The notes under the pieces: model-generated | What the model saw: only the letters and a program-made list of their open reading frames with translations | What the model was told of the DNA's origin: nothing | Database searches by the model: none | Made by a program: the position numbers and the translations under genes | Assembly (NCBI RefSeq): GCF_003001675.1 | Contig: NZ_PVYW01000005.1 | Span: 186,001 to 250,000 of the forward strand | Length of the DNA stretch: 64,000 nt | Direction of reading: 5' to 3' | From: Cohnella sp. SGD-V74 | GTDB taxonomy: Bacteria > Bacillota > Bacilli > Paenibacillales > Paenibacillaceae | Shown: piece after piece, positions 1 to 7,348 of the stretch | Numbering within the stretch: the stretch's first letter is position 1 | How the letters are laid out: each line of letters begins with the position of its first letter

Positions 1-1
1 C

Positions 2-757
2 CTTGTCGAGACGGTTGCCGGCGAAGCGAAAGGCGTCATTCTCGTCGATCATAACGAACGCCAGCAAAGCGCCTCCGACATCGATCAAGTAACGGTGCTC
101 GAGGTTATCGACCACCACCGGATCGCCAACTTCGAGACGAGCGCCCCTCTGTACTACCGCGCCGAGCCGGTAGGCTGCACCGCGACGATTCTGCTCAAGC
201 TGTACAAGGAGAACGGCAAGACCGTTCCTGCGAACGTTGCCGGCTTGATGCTGTCCGCAATCATCTCGGATTCCTTGCTGTTCAAGTCCCCGACTTGCAC
301 CGCTCAGGACGTTGCCGCCGCCAAGGAACTCGCCGCTATCGCCGGAGTCGACGCGGAGAGCTACGGCCTCGACATGCTGAAAGCCGGCGCGGACCTGAGC
401 GACAAGACGATCGCGCAGCTCATTTCCCTGGACGCCAAGGAGTTCAGCATGGGCCAAGCGAAAGTCGAGATCGCCCAAGTCAACGCGGTCGACGTCAACG
501 ACGTTCTGTCCAAGCAGGCCGAACTCGAAGACGCGCTGACGAACATCATTAACGAGAAGGGTCTCGACCTGTTCCTGTTCGTCGTAACCGACATCTTGAA
601 CAACGATTCCGTCGGCCTTGCTCTTGGCAAAGCGGCAGACGCGGTCGAAGCGGCTTACAATGTGAAGATCGAGAACAACCGCGCGTTGTTGAAGGGCGTT
701 GTTTCCCGGAAGTCGCAGATCGTTCCCGTTCTGACCGACATCTTCAACAAACGCTAA
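2..757 (+). CDS. ppaC: Manganese-dependent inorganic pyrophosphatase, 5'-truncated by window edge
   Basis: Hydrolyses pyrophosphate to two phosphates in the cytoplasm, which pulls biosynthetic reactions forward. The frame is open from base 2, so the true start lies outside the window and about the last 251 residues are seen. The family-II (DHH) signature is clear: a VDHNE stretch and then DHHR about 30 residues later supply Mn-binding Asp and His residues. The C-terminal DHHA2 half ends with [10 protein letters not shown], which carries the typical substrate-binding SRK. A strong hairpin terminator follows, so the transcript ends here. Confidence 0.95.
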   Translation, partial: LVETVAGEAKGVILVDHNERQQSASDIDQVTVLEVIDHHRIANFETSAPLYYRAEPVGCTATILLKLYKENGKTVPANVAGLMLSAIISDSLLFKSPTCTAQDVAAAKELAAIAGVDAESYGLDMLKAGADLSDKTIAQLISLDAKEFSMGQAKVEIAQVNAVDVNDVLSKQAELEDALTNIINEKGLDLFLFVVTDILNNDSVGLALGKAADAVEAAYNVKIENNRALLKGVVSRKSQIVPVLTDIFNKR

Positions 758-769
758 CGGCTACGAGAG

Positions 770-796
770 GAGCCCGCGGAATCGCGGGCTCTTTTG
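770..796 (+). terminator. Rho-independent terminator of ppaC
   Basis: A perfect 9-bp stem (GAGCCCGCG with CGCGGGCTC) has an AAT-type loop and runs straight into TTTT, 13 bases after the ppaC stop codon. Confidence 0.85.
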
Positions 797-839
797 TGCA
801 TGGACGCACGAACAAGAAGCATGGAGGCTTCGAAACATC

Positions 840-1832
840 ATGAAACTAAGCGTACTCGAACATTCTCACGTGAACGAAGGCAGGTCCGCGAGGGACGCAC
901 TGGACGAGACGGTGGCGCTGGCGCAGGAGACGGAGAAGCTCGGATATTGCCGCTTCTGGGTATCCGAGCATCACGGAAGCGCCGCCCTCGCTTCCTCAAG
1001 TCCGGAAATTCTGATGGCGCATGTGGCCGCGCACACGAAGACGATCCGCATCGGATCTGGCGGCATCATGCTCCCTCACTATAGCGCCTACAAGGTTGCC
1101 GAGAACTTCAGGCTGCTGGAGGCGCTGCATCCGGGCCGGATCGACATGGGCCTCGGGCGGGCTCCGGGCGGGAGTCCGCTCTCGACCAGAGCGCTGCAGG
1201 AGCATAAGCGGCACGAGGTCGATCCGTACCCTCAGCAGATCGTCGATCTGTATCATTACTTGCGGGACGATAATCCGGCCAATCACAGGTTTGCCGGACT
1301 GCGGGCGTTTCCGGAGACGGAGGGCATGCCCGAGCTGTGGCTGCTCGGCTCCAGCGAAGGCACCGCCAAGATCGCCGCTCAGCTGGGCACGCCGTACGCG
1401 TTCGCGCAGTTTTTCGGAGCGGCGGGGGACGAGCCCCTCCAGCACTATAACTCCTACTTCCAGCCCTCGTCCTACTGCGCTCGGCCGAAGGCGCTGGCCG
1501 CCGTCATGGCGGTGTGCGCCGACACGGAAGAGGAGGCGAGACAGCTCGCGAGAAGCAACGAGCTGTTCTTCCTTAAGCTGCTTACCGGGCAGGAGCTTGG
1601 TTCGATGCCCTCGGTGAAGACCGCTTCGGAATATCCTTACTCGCTCGCCGAGCAGCAGGTGCTTGAGCAGATGCGGACTCGCCGTTTTATCGGCACGCCG
1701 GGGCAAGTGAAGGAGGCGCTCAAGCGCTACGCGGATCGGCTTCATCTGGACGAGCTGATGATCGTCTCGCATATTCACGATTTCGAGAAGCGGGTTCGCT
1801 CCTACAGATATATAGCGGAGGCCTTTGAATGA
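840..1832 (+). CDS. LLM-class flavin-dependent oxidoreductase (MsnO8/YwcH type)
   Basis: A 330-residue member of the bacterial-luciferase-like monooxygenase superfamily (TIM-barrel fold, FMN/F420-type flavin use). Visible family marks are the WVSEHHG segment near residue 40, the RIGSGGIMLPH strand near residue 75 and the GRIDMGLGRAPGG segment near residue 105. This layout is typical of the MsnO8 family of unknown substrate. A GGAGG 12 bases upstream supports the ATG start. It overlaps the next gene by four bases (ATGA), so the two are translationally coupled. The substrate cannot be told from sequence. Confidence 0.88.
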   Translation: MKLSVLEHSHVNEGRSARDALDETVALAQETEKLGYCRFWVSEHHGSAALASSSPEILMAHVAAHTKTIRIGSGGIMLPHYSAYKVAENFRLLEALHPGRIDMGLGRAPGGSPLSTRALQEHKRHEVDPYPQQIVDLYHYLRDDNPANHRFAGLRAFPETEGMPELWLLGSSEGTAKIAAQLGTPYAFAQFFGAAGDEPLQHYNSYFQPSSYCARPKALAAVMAVCADTEEEARQLARSNELFFLKLLTGQELGSMPSVKTASEYPYSLAEQQVLEQMRTRRFIGTPGQVKEALKRYADRLHLDELMIVSHIHDFEKRVRSYRYIAEAFE

Positions 1833-2362
1833 AAAGAATCGCAATCGATATGGATGAAGTCATCGCCGACTTTATCGGGAAGTATCTGCTCCATTTCAAT
1901 CGCAGCTTCAACGGCAGCGTTACGGTGGAACAGCTTCATGGGACGCGGTTCCAAGAGCTGGACCCCCAGATGGAGGTCTATCTCCACGAATGTTTGGAGG
2001 ACCCTCTGTTCTTCGGGGATCTGCCCGTTATGCCGGACAGTCAGGAAGTCATTCGGGAGCTCAGCGAGCGTTACGAAATTTTCATCGCGACGGCCGCCAT
2101 GGAGGTGCCCGCCTCGTTCACCGCGAAGTACAGGTGGCTTAAGGAGCACTTCCCGTTCCTGAACGAGATGAACTTCGTGTTCTGCGGGGACAAGAGCATC
2201 ATCGACGCCGATTATTTGATCGACGACAACAGCCGGCACTTCAAGCGCTTCAAGGGGCAAGGAATTTTGTACACTTCTCCTCTCAACGTGTACGAGACAG
2301 GCTTCGTCCGCGTCAACAATTGGCGGGAAGTCAGAGAGTATTTTCATAGTTTGAATGATTAG
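1829..2362 (+). CDS. 5'(3')-deoxyribonucleotidase, NT5C-type HAD phosphatase
   Basis: A 177-residue cytoplasmic HAD-superfamily phosphatase expected to dephosphorylate (deoxy)nucleoside monophosphates. The catalytic motif I is IDMDEV at residues 6-11 (nucleophile Asp7 and acid/base Asp9). Motif II is the ATAAM stretch near residue 90, and motif III/IV is the D-YLIDDNS segment near residue 128. Length and the short cap match the NT5C family. It shares an ATGA overlap with the flavin oxidoreductase upstream, and an intrinsic terminator follows. Confidence 0.85.
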   Translation: MKRIAIDMDEVIADFIGKYLLHFNRSFNGSVTVEQLHGTRFQELDPQMEVYLHECLEDPLFFGDLPVMPDSQEVIRELSERYEIFIATAAMEVPASFTAKYRWLKEHFPFLNEMNFVFCGDKSIIDADYLIDDNSRHFKRFKGQGILYTSPLNVYETGFVRVNNWREVREYFHSLND

Positions 2363-2390
2363 GTTGGATGAATGGATGAGGATGTGCCGC

Positions 2391-2418
2391 AGAGCCTGAA
2401 GCTTGCTTCGGGCTCTTT
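2391..2418 (+). terminator. Rho-independent terminator
   Basis: A 12-bp stem (AGAGCCTGAAGC with GCTTCGGGCTCT, one G-U pair) has a very small loop and is followed by TTT. It closes the oxidoreductase/nucleotidase operon. Confidence 0.8.
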
Positions 2419-2460
2419 ATGATGTTTAAGTGCGGATTTATATCCACATATTCCCTTTTG

Positions 2461-2469
2461 TGGTACAAT
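2461..2469 (+). promoter_or_regulatory. Candidate extended -10 promoter
   Basis: TGGTACAAT is an extended -10 element (TGn plus TACAAT), lying after the terminator and about 88 bases before the lipoprotein start. No convincing -35 is visible, which extended -10 promoters tolerate. Confidence 0.45.
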
Positions 2470-2556
2470 GGATCGAAAAGGGTCGAAAGCTGTCAGATGC
2501 GAATAATGCAGGCGAGACAACCGCCCGGGAGAACATTGCCATAAAGGGGACCCGTC

Positions 2557-2955
2557 GTGAAAAAGATACTGTTTGCGATCTGTCTTGTATTTCTGCTGTC
2601 TGCCTGTTCGGCTAAAGACGGAGGAACCGGATATATCTCCGAGGATAAGTACGAGGGAGACGAGCTGGACATCGTGCGGTTGATCAATCAAAGAATCAAG
2701 TATGTCCAGGAAGGGAACGAAAGCAAGTACCTGGAGCTGTTCTACGAGGAAAGCCCGATCAACGGACTGCCGCGCTATAAACTCCAAAGGGTGAAGTTGA
2801 CAAGCGACATCGAGATTCGGGAGCAGAGACGCTTCTATATCGCGGTCGTTCAAGCCGAAGACATTATGGAAACAGGCGAAATGTTCAACAGCCAATATGT
2901 TTTTCTCAAGCCCAAGGAAACCGATGAAGGATGGCAGATTGCCGACATCGACTGA
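2557..2955 (+). CDS. Small secreted lipoprotein of unknown function
   Basis: A 132-residue protein starting at GTG behind an AAGGGGA ribosome-binding site. It has a type-II signal peptide (charged MKK, hydrophobic ILFAICLVFLL, lipobox LSAC with the lipidated Cys near residue 17). The mature part is charged and has an alpha-plus-beta look with no recognised domain. The pattern of a helix, 'GNESKYLELF' and then alternating strands resembles small NTF2-like lipoproteins, but this is only an impression. It appears monocistronic. Confidence 0.75.
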   Translation: MKKILFAICLVFLLSACSAKDGGTGYISEDKYEGDELDIVRLINQRIKYVQEGNESKYLELFYEESPINGLPRYKLQRVKLTSDIEIREQRRFYIAVVQAEDIMETGEMFNSQYVFLKPKETDEGWQIADID

Positions 2956-3042
2956 CGTTTCGCCGAACCGGGTGACAGCGATGAGATCGGACGAACAGGA
3001 GCGGGAAGAAGGCTTTTTAAATCGAAGCAAGGAGAGATTTCA

Positions 3043-3357
3043 ATGAGCGCAGTGAACACTCAGAAGGTACTGGTAGAAAAGAAAGCCAATCTGTTCCGGG
3101 GCATTGAAGCCGTCGGAGGCACGCTGACGGTCACCTCGGACAAGCTGATCTTTCAGCCGCACGCCGTTAATATTCAATCTGCGCCGCTGGAGCTTCCGCT
3201 TGGCGAGATCGAGCGCGCCGACAAGAGAAACTCGCTGCTGGTGGTGCCTAACGGAATGAAGGTGACCGATCGATCCGGGAAGCAGCATAAGTTCGTGCTG
3301 TGGGGAAGAGACGAAGTCATCGCTATTATTAATGAAGCTGCGGCCAAGAGCCACTAA
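3043..3357 (+). CDS. GRAM/PH-like domain protein, small
   Basis: A 104-residue cytoplasmic protein without signal peptide or membrane segment. The run 'KANLFRGIEAVGGTLTVTSDKLIFQPH' in shortened form (KANLF...GGTLTVT...LIFQPH), followed by the IERADKRNSL stretch and a basic RSGKQHKFVLW strand, is the strand pattern of bacterial GRAM or PH-like domains, which bind lipids or peptides. An AAGGAGAG site precedes the ATG. Its role is unknown, and the domain call is moderate. Confidence 0.65.
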   Translation: MSAVNTQKVLVEKKANLFRGIEAVGGTLTVTSDKLIFQPHAVNIQSAPLELPLGEIERADKRNSLLVVPNGMKVTDRSGKQHKFVLWGRDEVIAIINEAAAKSH

Positions 3358-3478
3358 GAATCCGCGCCCCGTTTCAGACGGAATGTCCAAGCAATGGGAA
3401 CAGCGCCCTCCCGAATTTCCTGTCGGGAAGCGAGAGGGCTCCCAGATCTACTTGATTTCCCCTAGCCAAATCCTCTTC

Positions 3479-4054
3479 TCACAGCCGATTTTCATAGTCA
3501 AGTCCGAGCCGATAAGCATGCGACAGCAGCTCTTCGCGGATTTCCGGCTTTGAACTAAGCGTGTCGTACAGCAACTCGACCCTGCTGTTCGAAATTCCGC
3601 AATAATCGGCGATGGAGATATTCAGATGCTGGTTCATCATCTGCTCGTATTGTCTCTTCGCCATATGTTCCTTCGAATCTGCCGCCAGACCCAACCACAG
3701 CACTTGCTTATGCCGCAGCTTATTCCCTCCGTATGCGAAGTCTTTGTTCCACACCCGGTCGATATACCCTTTCAGCATAGCCGGCACACTGTACCACCAC
3801 ACCGGAAAAACATAGGCAAGCGCGTCGTGACGGCTCATGCGTTCCATTTCCGTCCGAACCTCAGCCGAATATATTTTTTCCCCCGCCCAGTCAGGCTCGT
3901 CCGCTTCCCATAGGACGGGATTAAACCCGATGCGATGCAGATCCAGCACCTCGGTTTCGTGACCTGCATCAACAAGACCCTCGACGAATCGAGCGGCAAC
4001 GGCAAAGGTCAAGGAATCCACTCTCGGGTGCGACACTACGGTCAATACTTTCAT
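3479..4054 (-). CDS. NAD(P)H-dependent FMN oxidoreductase (flavodoxin-like fold, quinone reductase/KefF-like)
   Basis: A 191-residue flavodoxin-like-fold reductase of the NQO1/MdaB/KefF family. The N-terminal VLTVVSHPRVDSLTFA segment is the FMN phosphate loop. AYVFPVWWYSVPAMLKGYIDRVW near residues 80-102 (written in parts: VFPVWWYSVP and KGYIDRVW) is the family signature that stacks on the isoalloxazine ring. Such enzymes reduce quinones or diazo and nitro compounds with NAD(P)H. The divergent neighbour is an HxlR-family regulator, a common arrangement for quinone- and diamide-responsive reductases, so stress-induced expression is likely (inference). Confidence 0.85.
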   Translation of the reverse strand: MKVLTVVSHPRVDSLTFAVAARFVEGLVDAGHETEVLDLHRIGFNPVLWEADEPDWAGEKIYSAEVRTEMERMSRHDALAYVFPVWWYSVPAMLKGYIDRVWNKDFAYGGNKLRHKQVLWLGLAADSKEHMAKRQYEQMMNQHLNISIADYCGISNSRVELLYDTLSSKPEIREELLSHAYRLGLDYENRL

Positions 4055-4198
4055 TTTAATCCCCTTTCGTTTTCATAAATTGTGGTACTATTGGATTATG
4101 CAGCAGGCAGACCGATCAGGGAAGAACGCACTTTTTTGTTCCTCTGTAACCGGAAGGTGCTATAGGTACCAACAAGTAACGTGCAAGGGTGGATAGTT

Positions 4199-4546
4199 AT
4201 GGAAAAAGAAATACAGCGATTTTACAATAACCCGGCGGAAGCGACTTTGGAGGTCATAGGAGGCAAGTGGAAATTGTTGATCCTGTGTTACCTGAACAGC
4301 GGGCCGATGAGAACGAGCGAAATCAGGAAGGAAATCCCGGATATTTCGCAAAAAGTGTTGACACAGCAGCTTCGAGAGCTGGAAGCGGACGGGATCGTCA
4401 AGCGAACCGTCTACAATCAGGTGCCGCCGAAGGTCGTCTACGAGATTAGCGAATTAGGGAATTCGCTGAAGTCGATCCTCGATCAATTGTGCGAATGGGG
4501 CGAGCAATTTATTAAAAATCGCCAAACAAGCAATATCAATAAGTAG
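4199..4546 (+). CDS. HxlR-family winged-helix transcriptional regulator
   Basis: A 115-residue MarR-like HxlR regulator. The family signature is clear: GGKWKLLILCYLNSGPMR near residues 22-39, then EIRKEIPDISQKVLTQQLRELEADG across the recognition helix and wing (EIRKEIPDISQK plus LTQQLRELEADG). I prefer the ATG at 4199, with AAGGGTGG seven bases upstream, over the GTG at 4181. It is divergent from the flavin reductase and upstream of a DoxX gene whose promoter overlaps two palindromes. HxlR proteins such as YodB and CatR sense quinones or disulfide stress through cysteines. One Cys (ILCYL) sits in the N-terminal region here. Confidence 0.9.
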   Translation: MEKEIQRFYNNPAEATLEVIGGKWKLLILCYLNSGPMRTSEIRKEIPDISQKVLTQQLRELEADGIVKRTVYNQVPPKVVYEISELGNSLKSILDQLCEWGEQFIKNRQTSNINK

Positions 4547-4561
4547 AACGGAAAAACCAAC

Positions 4562-4590
4562 AAGCCCGGTCCATAGCGACCGGGCTTTTG
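4562..4590 (+). terminator. Rho-independent terminator of the hxlR-type gene
   Basis: A perfect 10-bp stem (AAGCCCGGTC with GACCGGGCTT), a 6-base loop and a T-run, 15 bases after the stop codon. Confidence 0.9.
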
Positions 4591-4669
4591 TGCGCTTGGG
4601 AGCGGTCGACTAAACCAGATGAAGCGCCACTAAGCCCTACTGGATCGGGCTGCTGCGCTCCACAGGGGA

Positions 4670-4717
4670 TTGACAACGAATTCCAATTGATAAATAATAC
4701 TTTAAAGTAATATTACT
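4670..4717 (+). promoter_or_regulatory. Promoter with two overlapping palindromic operators (HxlR-type candidate)
   Basis: TTGACA (4670-4675), a 17-base spacer and AATAAT (4693-4698) form a good SigA-type promoter. Starting on the last -10 base is a perfect 12-bp palindrome TACTTTAAAGTA (4698-4709). It overlaps a second perfect one, AGTAATATTACT (4706-4717). The TACT...AGTA layout resembles known HxlR-family (YodB-like) boxes, and the position suits a repressor of the DoxX gene. The rest of the 279-base gap (4547-4825) holds only the upstream terminator and a purine-rich leader. Confidence 0.6.
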
Positions 4718-4825
4718 AATAAGTAACTCAAACAAGAGAGAAGGGAAGGAAGCGGTGAACGAGAAAGGACGCAAAGCAGGAGAGCGAGGCAACGATCAAG
4801 CAGGATAAGGAGTGAGAGAGCAACT

Positions 4826-5203
4826 ATGCTCGTTATGAAAATGGGTTTGGCAATCTTTATGCTTATTGGCGGAGGGATCAAAGTGTTTCGCGTGCCTTTT
4901 CAGGTGGAGCACTGGCATCAATATCAGTACCCGCTGTGGTTCCTCACCGTTACGGGAATACTTGAAATTGCCGGAGCGCTTGGCATGATCGCCGGGGGCT
5001 GGAACCGTTATCTGGCGCTCGCGGCGGGAGCGCTGTTCTCGGTGCTGATGGTCGGAGCCATCCACGCTCATCTGTTCCGGGCCGGTCAGTCGCTCATGAC
5101 GACCATACCCGCCGTCATCTGCCTTGTGGTCTCGCTTATTATTCTAGTCAGAGAGCTCAGAGCCCTTTGTGGAGCAAAAATGTTGGTTGAAAATATCGGT
5201 TGA
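4826..5203 (+). CDS. DoxX-family membrane protein
   Basis: A 125-residue integral membrane protein with four predicted helices. GLAIFMLIGGGIKVF at the N-terminus, WFLTVTGILEIAGALGMIAG, YLALAAGALFSVLMVGAI and VICLVVSLIILV match the four-helix DoxX/MauE plan. DoxX-like proteins often accompany redox enzymes and thiol or quinone stress regulators. Three nearby ATGs make the start uncertain, and an AAGGAG 14 bases before 4826 is the best match. It is preceded by a promoter that overlaps palindromes and may belong to the HxlR regulon encoded just upstream. Confidence 0.8.
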   Translation: MLVMKMGLAIFMLIGGGIKVFRVPFQVEHWHQYQYPLWFLTVTGILEIAGALGMIAGGWNRYLALAAGALFSVLMVGAIHAHLFRAGQSLMTTIPAVICLVVSLIILVRELRALCGAKMLVENIG

Positions 5204-5207
5204 ACCG

Positions 5208-5240
5208 GAGGAGTCGTGCTGATTGCACGGCTCCTCTTGC
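5208..5240 (+). terminator. Rho-independent terminator after the DoxX gene
   Basis: A 12-bp stem (GAGGAGTCGTGC with GCACGGCTCCTC, one wobble pair) with loop TGATT. The downstream tract is only moderately T-rich. Confidence 0.65.
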
Positions 5241-5366
5241 TATTGTGCGGGAACTCGCGTTATGCCGAATGGATTCGAAAAGATAAGCAATAATTAGTGC
5301 AAAAAGCCGAAGTTTTTATTATATCCGGCATTTTCTCCGACCTTTACAATTAAGCGTAGCCAAGGA

Positions 5367-5380
5367 TGAAAGCGTTAGCA
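5367..5380 (+). promoter_or_regulatory. Catabolite-responsive element (cre) candidate
   Basis: TGAAAGCGTTAGCA matches the CcpA consensus TGWAANCGNTNWCA at every fixed position but one. It lies 55 bases before the first permease of importer 1, where CcpA binding would repress the operon when a preferred sugar is present. Confidence 0.6.
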
Positions 5381-5434
5381 ATCTGAGCTGGCACAACGCT
5401 TTAGAACGGCTTCACAGAATAGGAGTGGGAAGGA

Positions 5435-6355
5435 TTGAGGGAAGGCTCTGGATTAAAAGCGGCGGGTTTGCGCCTGTTCGGACTTTCGCTGCCATTGTTG
5501 CTGGTCGTCTTTTTGTTTTCTTATCTGCCCTTATACGGGTGGATCTACGCATTCTACGATTATCACGCCGGAATGAAGCTGTCCGACACCGAGTTCGTAG
5601 GCTTTCGGCATTTTACGGAACTGATAGACAATCCCGTGATTGCGAACGAAATCGTGAGAGTGCTTCGAAATACGTTCGCGATGAGCCTTCTTGGCATTGC
5701 GACTTCGCCTCTGCCGGCGCTGTTCGCGATCTTCTTGCTGGAGGTTCGCTCGAGAACCTTTCGCAAGCTTGTGCAGACGTTGACGACTTTGCCGAATTTT
5801 ATCAGCTGGATTCTCGTCTACGCGGTAGCCTGGTCCGTCTTCTCGGTAGGCGACGGTTTCTTGAACCGATTGCTCCTCGAACTCGGGTGGATCGAGACGG
5901 AAATCAATTTTCTCGCCTCCTCCGATCACGTCTGGTTGACCATGCTCGGCTATTCCTTGTGGAAGGGGCTGGGGTGGGGGGCGATTATTTTCCTCGCCGC
6001 GATCGCCTCGATCGATCATGAGCAATACGAAGCGGCTACGGTGGACGGAGCGGGACGATTTCAGAAAATGCGGCACGTGACGATTCCCGGCATCCTGCCG
6101 ACCTTCTTTGTCCTGCTGCTGTTATCCATTGCCAATTTCATCAACAGCGGCATGGAGCAATATTTTATTTTTCAGAATCCGCTCAACAAAGACAAGATCG
6201 AAGTGCTCGATCTATACGTGTACAACCAGGGGATGGTGGGACAGAGCATTTCGTACGCCACGGTCGTCAGCATGCTTAAGTCCCTGGTCAGCGTGGCGTT
6301 GCTGTTTGTCGCGAATACCCTGTCCAAAGCAGTACGCAAGGAATCTATCATTTAG
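5435..6355 (+). CDS. Carbohydrate ABC transporter permease, LplB/YtcP-partner type (CUT1, subunit 1)
   Basis: A 306-residue inner-membrane permease with six predicted helices. The EAA loop that docks the ATPase is EAATVDGAGRFQKMRHVTIPGI near residues 197-218 (EAATVDGAGR...IPGILP). This layout and the YLPLYGWIYAFYDY N-terminus are those of LplB-like CUT1 permeases abundant in Paenibacillaceae. I take TTG at 5435 with AGGAG nine bases upstream. It is first in an operon with permease 2, a binding lipoprotein and a histidine kinase. No ATPase is encoded, so a shared MsmX-type ATPase elsewhere is expected (inference). A cre site lies upstream. Confidence 0.88.
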   Translation: MREGSGLKAAGLRLFGLSLPLLLVVFLFSYLPLYGWIYAFYDYHAGMKLSDTEFVGFRHFTELIDNPVIANEIVRVLRNTFAMSLLGIATSPLPALFAIFLLEVRSRTFRKLVQTLTTLPNFISWILVYAVAWSVFSVGDGFLNRLLLELGWIETEINFLASSDHVWLTMLGYSLWKGLGWGAIIFLAAIASIDHEQYEAATVDGAGRFQKMRHVTIPGILPTFFVLLLLSIANFINSGMEQYFIFQNPLNKDKIEVLDLYVYNQGMVGQSISYATVVSMLKSLVSVALLFVANTLSKAVRKESII

Positions 6356-6374
6356 CGTCCGGAGGTAAACGTCA

Positions 6375-7274
6375 GTGGTCGAGAACCCCAAAACTATCGG
6401 ATCGATTGCATTCCATCTGATCAACTACGGCGTGTTTGCGATTTTTACGATAGCCTGCGTTTTTCCGTTCTACTATATTTTCATCAATACGATCAGCGAC
6501 AATTCGCTATCTTCGTCGGGTCAGATTTTACTATTGCCGCAAGGCATCCATTTCAATAACTATGCCGAGGTGTTCAGGGTGCGGGGGTTAGGGAGCGCCG
6601 CCTTTGTCTCCATTTCCAGAACCGCGATTGGAACGGCGCTTACGCTCGTCGGAACTTCGTTTCTCGGCTATGCGTTCAGCAGGCCAGAGTACTGGCGGCG
6701 CAAGCTGTGGTACCGTTTCGTCATCGTTACGATGTACTTCAACGCCGGCATCATTCCCTGGTTCGTCACGATGAAAAACCTGGGCATGGTCAACAATTTC
6801 TGGGCATACGTGCTGCCCTCGATCGTCGCTCCTTTTTTCGTCGTGCTGTTCAAAACCTACGTGGAGCAAATTCCGGCTTCGCTGGAAGAATCCGCGCAGA
6901 TCGACGGAGCAGGGTACGGTACGCGCTTCTTCCGGATCGTCTTTCCGCTGTCGGCGCCGATTCTGGCGACCATCGTCGTGTTCACCAGCGTCGGGCAATG
7001 GAACAGCTTCATGGATACGTTGTTTCTGATTCGAGATTCCAAGCTGTATACGCTCCAGTTTTTGCTCTATCAGTATTTGAATGAAGTGAACGCGGTGGCG
7101 GCTTCGCTGAGGAGTTCCCCGCAGGGACAATTGGTCGATCCATCCCGATTGCTGACGGCCACTTCCATTCGCATGACGATCTCGATCGTCGTCGTCCTGC
7201 CGATTCTGTGCGTGTACCCGTTCCTTCAGCGTTATTTCGTGAAGGGATTATTGCTGGGCGCAGTAAAGGGATAA
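6375..7274 (+). CDS. Carbohydrate ABC transporter permease, LplC/YtcP type (CUT1, subunit 2)
   Basis: A 299-residue partner permease with six predicted helices. The EAA loop reads EESAQIDGAGYGTRFFRIVFPL near residues 171-192 (EESAQIDGAGY...IVFPLSAP). The C-terminal PFLQRYFVKGLLLGAVKG is the conserved tail of LplC/YtcP permeases. The start is GTG with GGAGG nine bases upstream, 19 bases after permease 1. It forms the membrane heterodimer with that subunit. Confidence 0.9.
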   Translation: MVENPKTIGSIAFHLINYGVFAIFTIACVFPFYYIFINTISDNSLSSSGQILLLPQGIHFNNYAEVFRVRGLGSAAFVSISRTAIGTALTLVGTSFLGYAFSRPEYWRRKLWYRFVIVTMYFNAGIIPWFVTMKNLGMVNNFWAYVLPSIVAPFFVVLFKTYVEQIPASLEESAQIDGAGYGTRFFRIVFPLSAPILATIVVFTSVGQWNSFMDTLFLIRDSKLYTLQFLLYQYLNEVNAVAASLRSSPQGQLVDPSRLLTATSIRMTISIVVVLPILCVYPFLQRYFVKGLLLGAVKG

Positions 7275-7348
7275 CCGGATGCAGCGCGCGCAGCCGGAAG
7301 TTCTTTTATGCCATATATCATTCGAGAGAAGGAAAAGGAGACAGGTCG

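Noticed and set aside
3405..3442. GC-rich stem-loop between the GRAM-like and flavin reductase genes
   Set aside because: The stem is broken by a 6-base bulge and has no T-run on either strand, so I did not call a terminator.
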